Of a stretch of 64,000 nt of DNA, positions 33,671-44,000 are shown piece by piece. Under the pieces are notes generated by a model, which was not told the origin of the DNA, ran no database searches, and saw only the letters and a program-made list of their open reading frames with translations. This DNA is from Methylobacter sp. (GTDB lineage Bacteria > Pseudomonadota > Gammaproteobacteria > Methylococcales > Methylomonadaceae): the NCBI GenBank assembly GCA_026399025.1, contig JAPLRU010000037.1, positions 59,389 through 123,388 of the forward strand, in the 5' to 3' direction. The first letter of the stretch is position 1. The number at the start of each line of letters is the position of its first letter. Position numbers and translations under genes: made by a program.

Positions 33671-36316
33671 TTAATTTTGGCGGATTTCGCTGCGATTTTC
33701 CGGTAAATCCTCTTCGCCTATCAATCCTAACGAGCGCTCAAACTCATCCAACGGCATTGGCTTGCCGAATAAATAGCCTTGAACGGCATGACACCCGTGA
33801 AGTTCCAAAAATGCGCGTTGCTGTTCCGTTTCGACGCCTTCGGCAATCACGTCCATACCCAGCGTGCCGGCCATGCCGATGATGGTTTGCACGATCACTG
33901 CATCATGCGCTTTCAGACCAATGTTATGGATAAAAGACCGGTCGATTTTTAACTGGTCAATCGGTAATTGCGTCAAATAAGCCAGCGATGAACAACCGGT
34001 GCCGAAGTTATCCATAGAAAAGAAGACCCCGATTTTTTTGAGTTCCCGCATCTTCAAGACAGTGTCGTCAATAGTATTGCCCGCAACCAGACTTTCGGTC
34101 AGTTCAAGCTTGAGCCGTTCGGGTTGGATGGCATGTTTTGCCACCACAGCGCACAGGTGTTCGACAAAACCGGCTTGATGAAACAGATGCGCACTGACAT
34201 TAACGGCAAGCTGTAAATGTCGAGTCCGAGCACTGCCTTCCCATACTTTCAGTTGAGCGCAAGCCGCCTCCAGCACCCACAATCCTATGGGCAAAATCAG
34301 CTTGGTTTGTTCCGCCGGCGGGATAAATTCCGAAGGCGAAACCATGCCGCGCTCAGGATGCAGCCAACGCAATAACACTTCGGCCCCAACCGCTCGACCG
34401 TCATGATCGGCTTGTAACTGAAAATAAAGCTTGAATTGATGTTCCGCCAGCGCACGCTGCAAGTCCGCTTCCAGATTAGCTCTAGCCGTCACCGCAGCCT
34501 GCATCTTGGGGTCAAAAAAACGCAAGGTATTGCGGCCCGTGGCTTTAGCCGCGTACATCGCGATATCCGCCCGTTTCAGCAATTCGTCCATGGTTTCCAA
34601 TTGATCGTTAAACAAAGTCACACCGATGCTTGGCGTACTGTGCCATTCATAATTGCCGAGCCGATAGGTTCGATTCAGCGCGGCGAGGATTTTCTCGCCG
34701 ACGTCCTCAGCCTGAACCGCCGCTTCATCGGCGTTCACACTGAGTTCTTCCAGCATAACCACAAACTCGTCGCCGCCCTGACGAGCGACGGTATCGCCTT
34801 CGCGCATACACTCCAATAAACGCTCCGCAACCTGCGCCAACAAGGAATCCCCCATATCGTGGCCCAAGGTATCGTTCAGCGCTTTGAAATTATCCAGATC
34901 GATAAACAACAGCGCACCGTACTTTCGGCTTCTGCCGCTGATTGCCAGCGCTTTACTCAAGCGTTCTTGAAACAGGCGGCGATTAGGCAATTGGGTCAGC
35001 GGGTCGTAATAGGCTAAACGGTGGATTTCGGCGGCAGCCTCGTTGTGGTCGGTGAGATCGGAAAAAAATGCGACATAATGGCTTGGACGGCCGGTAACTT
35101 CGGTAACGGCCGAAATCCTCATCCATCCGGCGTAAATCGTGCCGTTTTTGCGGCGGTTCCAAATCTCGCCCTGCCAGCAGCCGGTGTTTTTTAAAGAACG
35201 CCACATCCGTTGATAGAACGCAGAGTCATGCCGTCCTGAACTCAGCAGCTTCGGCGTGTGGCCTATCGCTTCCGTTGCGCTGTAACCGGTCAGCCGGGTG
35301 AAAGCTTGATTCACTCGAATAATAACGCCGTTGGCGTCGGTTACCATCGCGCCTTCTTGAGACTCGAAAGTAATCGCGGCAATACGCAATTCGTCATGAT
35401 TTTGCTTGTGTTCGGTAATGTCTTTCTCGACACCGACCATGCGCAAAGGATTGCCTTCGGCATCGCGCTTAGTCACCATGCCGCGGTTCAACAGCCACAT
35501 CCATGAACCCGATGGTGTTCGGATACGGTATTCCGCCTGAAAAATCGGGCTGCGGTTTTGTAAATGCGCCGTTAATGCAGCACGGTAAGCAGGAAAATCA
35601 TCGTAGTGAATAGCGTTTTCCCAGGTAGTGAACGAAGTCTCCGTTTTATTTAACCGGCAACCGCACGGCTGAGCGCCCCACTTCTTTAAAGTAACGTGTC
35701 CGGTTTCGACATTCCAATCCCATGAATCCAGCTCAGTGCCTGCCAGGGCCATCGGCAACCTATGCATTTCAGCCTCGCACCGGTTTTGTCTAATATCGAT
35801 AAGCGTAATATACAGTTCCGGCGTTCTATCGCCGGTTAGCCCAGGCCGACAATCCAATTGAACCGGAAACTCAGTGCCGGCGCCGTGTTTAAGCATCAAG
35901 TCGGTGCTTTGCCGCTCATTATGCTGCACTGCGCCCGAGAAAAAATGCTGCCAATGCTCGTCGTCTACAGCGCTAACAAAAGTCGAAAAGTGCCGGTGCA
36001 CTATTTGGTCGCACTCCACTCCGAGCAGGTCAAGCGCAGCTGGGTTTATCTCGGCGATCAAGCCGTCTTGGCTTAGCGTCAGGTAGCCGACCGGGGCGCG
36101 CTGATAAAACGCCGCATAGCTGTTCCGAGACGCCTCCAGAGTAATATGAGTGCGCCGTAATTGCTTATTCTGGCGTTCCAATTCAATTTGCCGCGCCTGT
36201 AGCTGATTCAGTATTTTTTCGCTGGACTGATCCATGAAAGCCATTGCCGGGATAGAGTAAGCGTGTCGCTCAGTTTCCGCCCATGGCGAGTTCTGTTTAA
36301 TCGTGTCTTTCCTCAT
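33671..36316 (-). CDS. PAS domain-containing diguanylate cyclase/phosphodiesterase (GGDEF-EAL)
   Basis: This 881-residue protein begins with a coiled coil (LNQLQARQIELERQNKQLRR), then three PAS/PAC segments (about residues 60-180, 190-310 and 310-430), GGDEF (about 440-600) and EAL (about 610-865). The cyclase site RQGGDEFVVML is intact. The EAL domain has the EVL variant (VGAEVLLRWLHPERG) and, where catalytic members have DDFGTG, it reads MDNFGTGCSS, so the second metal-binding Asp is Asn. This predicts c-di-GMP synthesis with weak or absent phosphodiesterase activity. No membrane helices are seen, so it is probably a cytoplasmic sensor. Confidence 0.9.
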   Translation of the reverse strand: MRKDTIKQNSPWAETERHAYSIPAMAFMDQSSEKILNQLQARQIELERQNKQLRRTHITLEASRNSYAAFYQRAPVGYLTLSQDGLIAEINPAALDLLGVECDQIVHRHFSTFVSAVDDEHWQHFFSGAVQHNERQSTDLMLKHGAGTEFPVQLDCRPGLTGDRTPELYITLIDIRQNRCEAEMHRLPMALAGTELDSWDWNVETGHVTLKKWGAQPCGCRLNKTETSFTTWENAIHYDDFPAYRAALTAHLQNRSPIFQAEYRIRTPSGSWMWLLNRGMVTKRDAEGNPLRMVGVEKDITEHKQNHDELRIAAITFESQEGAMVTDANGVIIRVNQAFTRLTGYSATEAIGHTPKLLSSGRHDSAFYQRMWRSLKNTGCWQGEIWNRRKNGTIYAGWMRISAVTEVTGRPSHYVAFFSDLTDHNEAAAEIHRLAYYDPLTQLPNRRLFQERLSKALAISGRSRKYGALLFIDLDNFKALNDTLGHDMGDSLLAQVAERLLECMREGDTVARQGGDEFVVMLEELSVNADEAAVQAEDVGEKILAALNRTYRLGNYEWHSTPSIGVTLFNDQLETMDELLKRADIAMYAAKATGRNTLRFFDPKMQAAVTARANLEADLQRALAEHQFKLYFQLQADHDGRAVGAEVLLRWLHPERGMVSPSEFIPPAEQTKLILPIGLWVLEAACAQLKVWEGSARTRHLQLAVNVSAHLFHQAGFVEHLCAVVAKHAIQPERLKLELTESLVAGNTIDDTVLKMRELKKIGVFFSMDNFGTGCSSLAYLTQLPIDQLKIDRSFIHNIGLKAHDAVIVQTIIGMAGTLGMDVIAEGVETEQQRAFLELHGCHAVQGYLFGKPMPLDEFERSLGLIGEEDLPENRSEIRQN

Positions 36317-36659
36317 ATGTTCCCCTCAGGAGTTACGGAATGTTGGGTAAAAATGCCGCAGCACTCTACCTTACAAAGTCATCCGACTTTGCAAAAGACC
36401 AATTAGGATTATCAATTTAATAAGCGCCGACTCAAGAACATAGGCTTTGCCTATTGGCAAGCAGAGCCTACGCCCTTCGGATAATTCCGCCTTAAGTGCG
36501 AAACCGGAAAAAAACATTTTTTAAGCTTAAATTGATGTGGCATACCTTAACAAAGCCAACATATAAACAAAATACGTGGAAACACATAGCCATGGCCGGA
36601 AGTTTGATGAAGCGGTTGCGAACGGATGTGTTCTTTTTTAAGACCTCATGGGTAACATC

Positions 36660-36719
36660 AGTGCGTGCTTACAAGTTGCCTAAGCAATCGTTCGATAAGC
36701 GATATTACCAATTCGTATT
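36660..36719. repeat. 60-bp direct repeat, left copy
   Basis: Begins AGTGCGTGCTTACAAG and ends CCAATTCGTATT. It matches 36987-37046 at 56 of 60 positions. Confidence 0.85.
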
Positions 36720-36720
36720 G

Positions 36721-36970
36721 CATCGTTCCCACGCTCCGGAGACTGTGAAAGTATTATCAAAATCGGTTTAAAAAACTCTTCACCACGAAGGCACGAAGAG
36801 CACGAAGGAAAAATAATTATTTAAATTCAGTGTATTGAAAACTTCGTGTCCTCGGCAACTGCTCCTGCGTTGCTCTACCTCCTGCATCCTTGCAGTCGTT
36901 CGTGGGTGAATGCTTTTGCTTTTGTTATAAAACGAATATTTTCACAGTCTCTCCGCGTAGGAACGATAGT
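36721..36970. repeat. Composite repeat with CACGAAG palindrome and nested insert (copy 6)
   Basis: CATCGTTCCCACGCTCCGG, the palindrome at 36779-36910, then a partial CACAGTCTCTCCGCG-AGGAACGAT. Like copy 5 its right arm contains the nested ~47-bp insert (beginning TCGGCAACTGCTCC). Confidence 0.8.
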
Positions 36971-36986
36971 TGGGTACAGTATTTTT

Positions 36987-37046
36987 AGTGAGTGCCTGCA
37001 AGTTGCCTAAGTAATCGTTCGATAAGCGATATTACCAATTCGTATT
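36987..37046. repeat. 60-bp direct repeat, right copy
   Basis: Second copy of the repeat at 36660-36719. It ends 136 bases before the response regulator start and probably represents the original upstream sequence. Confidence 0.85.
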
Positions 37047-37182
37047 ACCCGGTGATTATGCTAATGTTTACTCTAACTCGTTAATTTAACGATATTTTTC
37101 ACTTAAAAAAGTTTGTTTTCGAGTATTTATTTGCCCCTCAGACCCTCTGTCTGTTTCTTTAATGGCTTTTATCAGGACTCCT

Positions 37183-38010
37183 ATGAATATAGATTTTCGA
37201 ATCGTACTGATGAGTGACGACCCTTATCATCTAGGCTTATTAAAAGGATATTGTCACGCCCATCACTATAAATTTTTCAAAGCGACAACCGACCGCGAAT
37301 CGATTAATGCGACGATTCAGATGCAGCCGAATATCGTGGTTCTTGCCGTGGATCCGCTACGGAACCAAGCCAAAGCCGATATTAAATTGCTTCGTGAGCT
37401 GAGCCTTAATCATAAAATCCCGGTCTGTTATTTACGTGGACCTAATAACCTTGCCGATGTCGAAGAGGAGATTATTTGCTGGGTCGATGCGATTTTAGAC
37501 GCTCCTCTCGATATTAATCAGCTGAACGACTATCTGCATAAAAAATTCGAGCATCATCCTCAATTTATTCGGGAAAAAAGGAATCGTAACAGGCGAGCCG
37601 CTGCCGATCGCAGGCTGATCATAGTTGATCCAAAAAAAACTCATCAGCTGGATGACGGCGCCACGGTAAAGGGTGACAACTACGGCTTTATGACCGAACT
37701 TTTTCAAATCGACCAACGTTCCAAAACCGTGCTGTTCAACGGTAAATCGCTGCATTTGACGCGTAAGGAATTCGATCTTTTCGAGTTGTTGGCACAGGAT
37801 GTCGATCGCGTGTTTATGACCCACGAAATTATCAACCATCTGTGGCCGGAAAATAACCGAGCCACCAAATCGGATCTTTACCAGTACATGCATTTGTTAA
37901 GAAAAAAAATCGAAAACGACCCCAATAATCCTCAATGGATTTTGACCATGAAAGGTTTCGGTTACAAATTGAATGTGGCTAGCCCTGCTAAAAACCTTCC
38001 GTCTTCTTGA
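37183..38010 (+). CDS. Atypical OmpR-type response regulator
   Basis: About 275 residues from ATG 37183, chosen because CAGGACTCC gives a ribosome site there. An earlier ATG at 37162 would add seven residues. The N-terminal third has a receiver-like fold (FRIVLMSDDPYHLGLLKGY, then PNIVVLAVDPLRN). The beta-3 position that normally carries the phosphorylated Asp aligns with Ala, and the K-P pair near the end reads DAPLD. The C-terminal winged helix is clear: FNGKSLHLTRKEFDLFELLA, INHLWPENN, and WILTMKGFGYKLN. It probably binds DNA without classical phosphorylation. No histidine kinase lies beside it. Confidence 0.82.
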   Translation: MNIDFRIVLMSDDPYHLGLLKGYCHAHHYKFFKATTDRESINATIQMQPNIVVLAVDPLRNQAKADIKLLRELSLNHKIPVCYLRGPNNLADVEEEIICWVDAILDAPLDINQLNDYLHKKFEHHPQFIREKRNRNRRAAADRRLIIVDPKKTHQLDDGATVKGDNYGFMTELFQIDQRSKTVLFNGKSLHLTRKEFDLFELLAQDVDRVFMTHEIINHLWPENNRATKSDLYQYMHLLRKKIENDPNNPQWILTMKGFGYKLNVASPAKNLPSS

Positions 38011-38197
38011 GTTTCGCTTGGGAAAATAGAACGCAGATGACGCGGATAATTAGGATTAAAGAAGATTTTTCGATCATCTGCATTTATCATAATCGTCCGC
38101 GTCGCCTAAAAGCGCCTACTTTTGGCGTCTGCATTCCAGTGCATTTTGCGGCTGAATAATTACTTCCTTAGTCCAACAAATTCTACAGTGAGGCATT

Positions 38198-39130
38198 GTG
38201 CGAACCCTTTACTATAGCCACCCCGACTTTTTGTTTCATAACACCGGACCCGGACATCCGGAATGCGCCGACCGACTCAGAAGCATTGAAAAAGCCTTGG
38301 ACGCGCCGGAGTTCTCAAACTTAATCCGGCACTCTCCGCCACTCGGCAGCGAACAGCAAGTCAGGCTGATTCATCCCCAGCTTCATCTCGATACTCTGCT
38401 TGAAGCCATGCCCGAACAAGGCGAATGTTATTTGGATCATGACACCGTGCTGTCGTCCGGATCGAAACAAGCGGCTTTTCGTGCGGTAGGCGCCGTCTGC
38501 GATGCGCTTGACCAGGTCCTGACCGGTGCAGCCGACAACGCTTTTTGCGCGCTACGCCCACCGGGACATCATGCAGAACCGCAGTTGGCGATGGGTTTTT
38601 GCCTGTTTAACAACATAGCGATTGCAGCCGAATATGCGCGCCGACAGCATCAACTCGAACGCATCGCTATTGTCGATTTCGACGTCCATCACGGCAACGG
38701 CACGCAAGCGGCTTTTTATCATCAGCCCAATGTGCTCTACGCATCCAGCCACGAAATGCCGCATTATCCCGGTACCGGCCATCCGAGCGAAACCGGCGTC
38801 GGCAATATTATTAATGTGCCGCTGGCGGCGGGGGATTCGGGTATTGAATTCAGACAAAAATACAGCACCATTATTTTACCGGCGCTAAAAAAATTCAGGC
38901 CTGAGTTAGTGCTGATTTCAGCCGGTTTTGATGCGCATAAGGATGACCCCTTAGCATCGATCGGGCTGGTTGAGGATGATTTTAAATGGATTACCGAACA
39001 ACTTATGGCCATTGCCGACAGTTGCTGCAATGGCCGGATCGTTTCGGCATTGGAAGGCGGTTATAACCTTAAGGCCTTAGCCGCCAGTGTCGCGGTCCAT
39101 GTTAAAAGCTTAAGTGACTTGCAAAAATAA
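38198..39130 (+). CDS. Histone deacetylase family protein (amine deacetylase)
   Basis: This 310-residue protein (GTG start with GAGG upstream) has the class II HDAC/AcuC signatures: FHNTGPGHPECADR near the start, ALRPPGHHAEPQLAMGFCLF with the catalytic His pair, VDFDVHHGNGTQAAFY with the zinc-binding Asp and His, YPGTGHPSE, and the second zinc Asp in LVLISAGFDAHKDDPLASI. In bacteria such enzymes deacetylate acetylpolyamines or small amides. A link to the diamine-based siderophore pathway is conceivable but there is no operon evidence. Confidence 0.9.
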   Translation: MRTLYYSHPDFLFHNTGPGHPECADRLRSIEKALDAPEFSNLIRHSPPLGSEQQVRLIHPQLHLDTLLEAMPEQGECYLDHDTVLSSGSKQAAFRAVGAVCDALDQVLTGAADNAFCALRPPGHHAEPQLAMGFCLFNNIAIAAEYARRQHQLERIAIVDFDVHHGNGTQAAFYHQPNVLYASSHEMPHYPGTGHPSETGVGNIINVPLAAGDSGIEFRQKYSTIILPALKKFRPELVLISAGFDAHKDDPLASIGLVEDDFKWITEQLMAIADSCCNGRIVSALEGGYNLKALAASVAVHVKSLSDLQK

Positions 39131-39185
39131 ACCACCGCTCTCATGGAACGCGGGTTTACCGTGTGTTGGATTGCCGAACGCACGG

Positions 39186-39527
39186 TTAAACCTTTTTTAC
39201 GAACTCCGATTTAAGCTTCATAGCACCGATACCGTCGATCTTACAATCAATATCGTGATCGCCATCGACCAGTCTGATGATTTTAACCTTGGTGCCGACT
39301 TTAACGACAGAAGACGAGCCTTTAACCTTAAGGTCTTTAATAACGGTGACATTATCGCCGTCTTGCAGCACATTGCCGTTCGCGTCTTTGACAACACGGC
39401 CTTCGGTTCCGGTTTCGGCCGGTTCGCCGAGGGTCCATTCATGGGCGCATTCAGGGCAAATGAAGGTGTCTCCGTCATTGTAAGTGTATTCTGAGCCACA
39501 CTTCGGGCAGTTAGGTAAGCTACTCAT
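39186..39527 (-). CDS. yjdM: Zinc ribbon protein YjdM (PhnA family)
   Basis: A 113-residue protein with an N-terminal zinc ribbon (CPKCGSEY and ICPECAHEW) and the YjdM C-terminal domain ([20 protein letters not shown], then [20 protein letters not shown]). Length and motifs fit the family, historically misnamed phosphonoacetate hydrolase PhnA. The true function is not settled. Confidence 0.93.
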   Translation of the reverse strand: MSSLPNCPKCGSEYTYNDGDTFICPECAHEWTLGEPAETGTEGRVVKDANGNVLQDGDNVTVIKDLKVKGSSSVVKVGTKVKIIRLVDGDHDIDCKIDGIGAMKLKSEFVKKV

Positions 39528-39656
39528 GGATCTATTTTTTGTATTTAGTTAAATTTTAAACGCGCTAGATTAGCACACATGGCGAAGAAAGCGGAGCGCG
39601 CGCCGCGTTGCCGGTAAAGATGGTCTGCCATTGCAAGACCTATTATGAGCTTAAGC

Positions 39657-40001
39657 CTACCAATCGCCATACTTGCCATGGTCTTCAATAAATTGGCCTA
39701 TCCCCGTCGATCCGCTTGTTATTTCAAAACAGAAAATTTCACTACGATCACCTTTCGACGCAAAGCGGTCAACCTCGACCTCGAATTCAGTAGCTTCATT
39801 GATTAAATTACCGTCCTCGTCATACTCGGCATTAACACCGTAACAATCGCCGTAAACGCCGATAATCAGGTTTTCGAACACCGCCAGATAACGATCGTCA
39901 TCCGACACATAAGCCTCATCCGGCGTCCATAGCGCAAACGGCGTTTCGTGCAGCTCGGCAAAGTTTTTAGCTATTTCTATTTTTTGACTATCACTGGTCA
40001 T
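39657..40001 (-). CDS. Conserved acidic protein of unknown function
   Basis: A 114-residue, strongly acidic, soluble protein (MTSDSQKIEIAKNFAEL, LAVFENLIIGVYGDCYGVNA, EYDEDGNLINEATEFEVEVD). Predicted alpha/beta, no signal peptide or membrane segment. Codon use resembles neighbours and the frame fits the strand gap exactly, so it is probably a real gene. I do not recognise the family. It could be an immunity-like or SMI1-like small protein, but no toxin is adjacent. Confidence 0.65.
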   Translation of the reverse strand: MTSDSQKIEIAKNFAELHETPFALWTPDEAYVSDDDRYLAVFENLIIGVYGDCYGVNAEYDEDGNLINEATEFEVEVDRFASKGDRSEIFCFEITSGSTGIGQFIEDHGKYGDW

Positions 40002-40617
40002 TTAATTTTCCATTCGATTGATAAATTGGCGAGCACTTAAGCTCTTTAAGTTCCGCATTCGCGGGTTGCGTCCGCTTGTTCCTCCTTAGCCGTGGTGACA
40101 GTCCGTTTGACGATTACGGCGCTTGTTGTAGACGTCTTTTTTCCGGAGTTCAATCCACCTACTTCTCTCCGGAATCCGGAACCAAGGGAGCGAATGCGAA
40201 CTTCCAAATGCCTTTTGTTCATCCCGATAACAATAAAAATACCCTGCCGCTATCGGCTGAAGATAGGGCCTGTTTCGCTTCCGGTGTTAAGACATAAAGC
40301 GGATATTTTTGTAAGACTATGATTATTATAATCTATTATGTCCGCGAGCACGAAACTGGATTTTGTCTACAGCCTCTTTGGTAAATATACCGTAGCTTAT
40401 CGGTAGCGCCGTAATTTTATCGGCAGGTTGGATTGGCTATGCAGGGAAGCTAAAAAAGCGAGGAATTTAACTTAAGCCATTCAGTTCCACACCAATGACA
40501 CCACCGGGGCATTGACGGGACTAGGCAAGTAGAATCAGGGAAGTGACAGGGATTTCGGCCTCGGGCGGATACGGGTGATTCCCATGAAAGAACATACCGG
40601 ATGTTACGCATTTTTAC

Positions 40618-40674
40618 TCACCACGAAGACACGAAGAGCACGAAGTTTTATAAGCTTCGTGCTCTTCGTGGTGA
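40618..40674. repeat. CACGAAG palindrome (copy 7, minimal form)
   Basis: The most compact copy: TCACCACGAAGACACGAAG arms inverted around TTTTATAAGC, lacking the outer composite arms. Confidence 0.85.
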
Positions 40675-40752
40675 GTAGCTGAGCCGGATAGGCAGGCTAG
40701 ACTCTGACATCGCCTAAGTTATACATACCTCAGTTGATAAAGCGACGCAAAG

Positions 40753-40850
40753 CCCTCTCCAGCGGGAGAGGGTTGGGTGAGGGGGATTTAAAATAAGGAA
40801 AATGCTTATTTATATCCCCTCATCCCAACCTTCTCCCTGAGGGAGAAGGA
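40753..40850. repeat. CTCTCC dispersed hairpin repeat (copy 2)
   Basis: CCCTCTCCAGCGGGAGAGGG at the left and CCTTCTCCCTGAGGGAGAAG at the right with an AT-rich middle, closely matching 44381-44480. Confidence 0.8.
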
Positions 40851-40929
40851 GCAAATGTCACTCTATTAGCTGCTGACTCTATAATAACCGCGACACAACG
40901 TCCCCTCTTTCGATGCGAGAGCGCCGACT

Positions 40930-40996
40930 ATCGTTCCCAGGCTCCGGCATTCCTCGCCGGAACCTGGGAGCGGTGTCGCTTTATCCGTTCCGGCTC
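40930..40996. repeat. GTTCCCACGCTC-type repeat, diverged copy
   Basis: ATCGTTCCCAGGCTCCGG, inverted CCGGAACCTGGGAGCG, then TGTCGCTTTATCCGTTCCGG, the same tail as at 2843-2868 and 54224-54257. Confidence 0.7.
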
Positions 40997-41014
40997 CTAT
41001 CTTTTCACCTAACC

Positions 41015-44000
41015 TTAAAAACCGAATACTTTAAATTCGGATAAGCCTGCATTTCGTGTGCTGCCGCTTACGGAATTTACGGTCATCCTTACCTTACCGG
41101 TAATCACCGGAGGAAAATTAATGATTACCGCTTCACCGGTATTAGTTAAGGCTTCGACCGTTACCGTGGAATTGTCGCTGAAAGTGAGCGTAGCGCCGGT
41201 AATCTGATCGTTAGTATTAGGCCGGTCATATAAAACAACCTGACTAACCTGATGAGAACTCGTCCAGTTGAGTTCAATCCAAGCGTTGACGCCTTGAGTA
41301 ACGGTAGCCCACTCTTTTGCATAATCGCCGGGATACCCGTCGGCGATGCCGTCGATAGCTTTGACGGCTTGTTGACTGGTATTCATATTTTGGGATGACG
41401 CTGTGACCGTCGCCAGTGCGGCGATATTAGTTGCTGAACTCGAAGCTGCGGTAACAGTGACATTAACCGAGTCGGAAACACTATTCAATTGGCCATCGTT
41501 GACAATCAATGCGAACGTTAAAACAGTCGTGTCTATCAGTCCTAAAGGCGCCGAGAAACTTGGTGTAGAGGTATTGCCGCCTATTAGACTCACCGGGGTT
41601 CCGGCCGTCTGGGTCCATTGATAGCTTAAGGCATCGTTGTTGGAATCTATGCTGGCGCGGCCATCCAAAAATACCGCCGCTCCCGTAGTCACTGTTTGAT
41701 CGGGACCCGCATTAGCGACAGGCGCTTGATTGCCTCCGGTCGGAATCACCGCGTAAACTTCCACTTCCGACAAACCGACATTCCGGGTCGTACCGCTCAC
41801 CGTAGTCGCCGTAATCCGCACGCGATTGGTTGTTACCGGCGTTAAGTTGACGACAACTTTTGCACCCGCGTTGTCCAGCGCACCCGTGGTAACAGTGGAG
41901 CCGTTACTGAACGTTAAGGTCGCGCTGGTGATTTGATCGCTGGTATTCGGCCTATCGTATAAAACAACTTGGTTGACCTGATAAGCCGTGGTCCAATTCA
42001 GCTCAAGCCATGAACCGGCAAGACCGTTAACGGTCGCCCATTCTCTTGTATAGTCGCCGGGATAACCGTCGGCTACGCCATCAATGGCCTTTATCGCTTG
42101 TTGGGTGGTGTCGAAATTTTGCGAAGAAACGGTTAACGCCGCTAATGGCGCGATATTGTTTCCTGTGCTTGCAGCGGCGGTAACGACGACATTAACCGAG
42201 TCGGCAAGACTGTTCAATTGCCCGTCGTTGACTACCAAGGCAAAGGTTAATGTTGCCGTTGTCGTTAAGCCTTGCGGCGTGGTAAAACTCGGCGTCGCGC
42301 TATTGGCGCCCTGCAACGATACGCTCGGTCCGGCGGTCTGCGTCCATTGATAACCGACTAAGGTATCGCCGTTAGGATCGGAGCTGCCGTTGCCGTTCAG
42401 ATTGACTACAACGTTTTCCCTTACCGTCTGATCTGCCCCCGCATTGGCGACCGGCGCTAGGTTCCCGCCGGTCGGCCGCGCGCCGTACACTTCAAGTTCC
42501 GATAAACCCACGTTTTGAGTGGTTCCGCTGACAGTCACAACGGTAACGCGCAGGCTGTTGGTTAAAAAGGGCCCTACATTAAATTGAATGCCCGCTCCTG
42601 CATTATCCAAGGTTGTCGTCGTTATATCGGCGCCGTTACTAAAGGTAAGTTTGGCGCTGGTAATCATATCGTTGGCATTGGGACGATCGTGCAACACCAC
42701 CCGGTAGACTTCATAGGTCGCATTCCAATTAAGCTGTATCCATGCGCCAGCGCCTTCGCCAACAGTCGCCCATTCGCGGGTGTAATCGCCGGGAGAACCG
42801 TCGACCATGCCGTCGATAGCTTTTACCGCTTGCTGACTAGCGGCGCTATTCTGAGAGGATGCGCTCACCGTAGCCAATGAGGCTATATTGGGCAACGGCG
42901 AGGAAGAAAGAACATGCACCGAAACATGATCCGGCAGAGTATCTAAAATACCGTCATCCACGATTAACTCGAAGACCAGGGTGGTATCGATAGGCGATCC
43001 TACCGGCGCGGTAAAGCTCGGATGGGCCGTTGCGGCATTAGCGAGAGTTACCGTAGGTCCTTCCAGTTGCCGCCATCGATACGTTAAGACATTATTATTG
43101 GGGTCGCTGCTCCCGGACCCGTTGAGCACGACTGTAGAGCCTTGATCCACGGTTTGATCCACACCGGCATCGACGCGCGGTGGAAAGTTGCCGCCATTCA
43201 GGTGGGTCGCCCAAAAGAACTCATCCTTGTGGTTAAAATTCCCCAGAAAACCGTTGGCTCCACCCTGGCTGACATGGGAATTAATGGCGTCGACTTTAAG
43301 ATTGCCCATTTGCATGATTAACGGTACATCCAGACCTTCATGATGAGCCCAATCCAATCCCGTGCCCGCCAAGCCCGGCGGTTCGCTGAAATAGCTCTGC
43401 GGATCGGACAAACCGGGCCATATTGTCGAATTAGTAGACCATACCAAGGATTTATCGATCACCGGAACATAACTCGGATCGGCCGCAGTAACGGCTAAAA
43501 CGGCATCATGCACGGCGTAGTAAGTGGTGGAATGATCGGAATGCTGGTCGAACTCCGCCAGCGTAATGATATGATCGGGGCGTTCGGTATCGATAATATC
43601 CTTAAGGTCTCCGATAAGGTTGAAACCATTATAGTTTGCATGTGTTCCGAACCGAAAGTTATGGTAATCGGTCCCGCCCAGCCCTCGATGAGCGTAAGTA
43701 GCGGTCTGGCCGTTGGTTGCCGCTAAAAACAGATCGGATGCGTTGGGATAATTCAGATACAGCGTTGCCAGATAGCCATCGGGATAACCCAGAAAGATTA
43801 AATCGCTTTCCCGTGTGCCCAAAATAGTCTGTCCGTCGACAGCCTCATCTTGACGTTGATTGCCATAGGCAAAACCTTGCTTATCGCCATTGGTCATAAA
43901 AACCACGGTTATCGGCTCGCCTCGCTGTGTTGCCGCATAAGTAGCGCCCGCGGCAATTAAAAGGTCATCATCGGGATGTGGAGAAACAACAAGAATGTTG

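Larger units (their letters stand above)
36317..37182. other. Gap with a composite repeat flanked by 60-bp direct repeats
   Basis: Holds the composite CACGAAG repeat (36721-36970) between two near-identical 60-bp direct repeats (36660-36719, 36987-37046), and the upstream region of the response regulator gene. An open frame at 36496-36771 is partly made of repeat DNA and is not supported as a gene. Confidence 0.6.
40002..41014. other. 1-kb gap with three repeat families
   Basis: No supported gene. It holds CACGAAG palindrome copy 7 (40618-40674), CTCTCC hairpin repeat copy 2 (40753-40850) and a CCCAGGCTCCGG/CCGG-AACCTGGG repeat (40930-40996). The first 600 bases show no clear structure. Confidence 0.6.

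Noticed and set aside
36496..36771. 91-codon open frame
   Set aside because: It runs through one 60-bp direct repeat and into the composite repeat, with no coding signal.
2648..40674. CACGAAG repeats as a CRISPR array
   Set aside because: Copies are kilobases apart, palindromic and without unique spacers of equal length; no cas genes are present.
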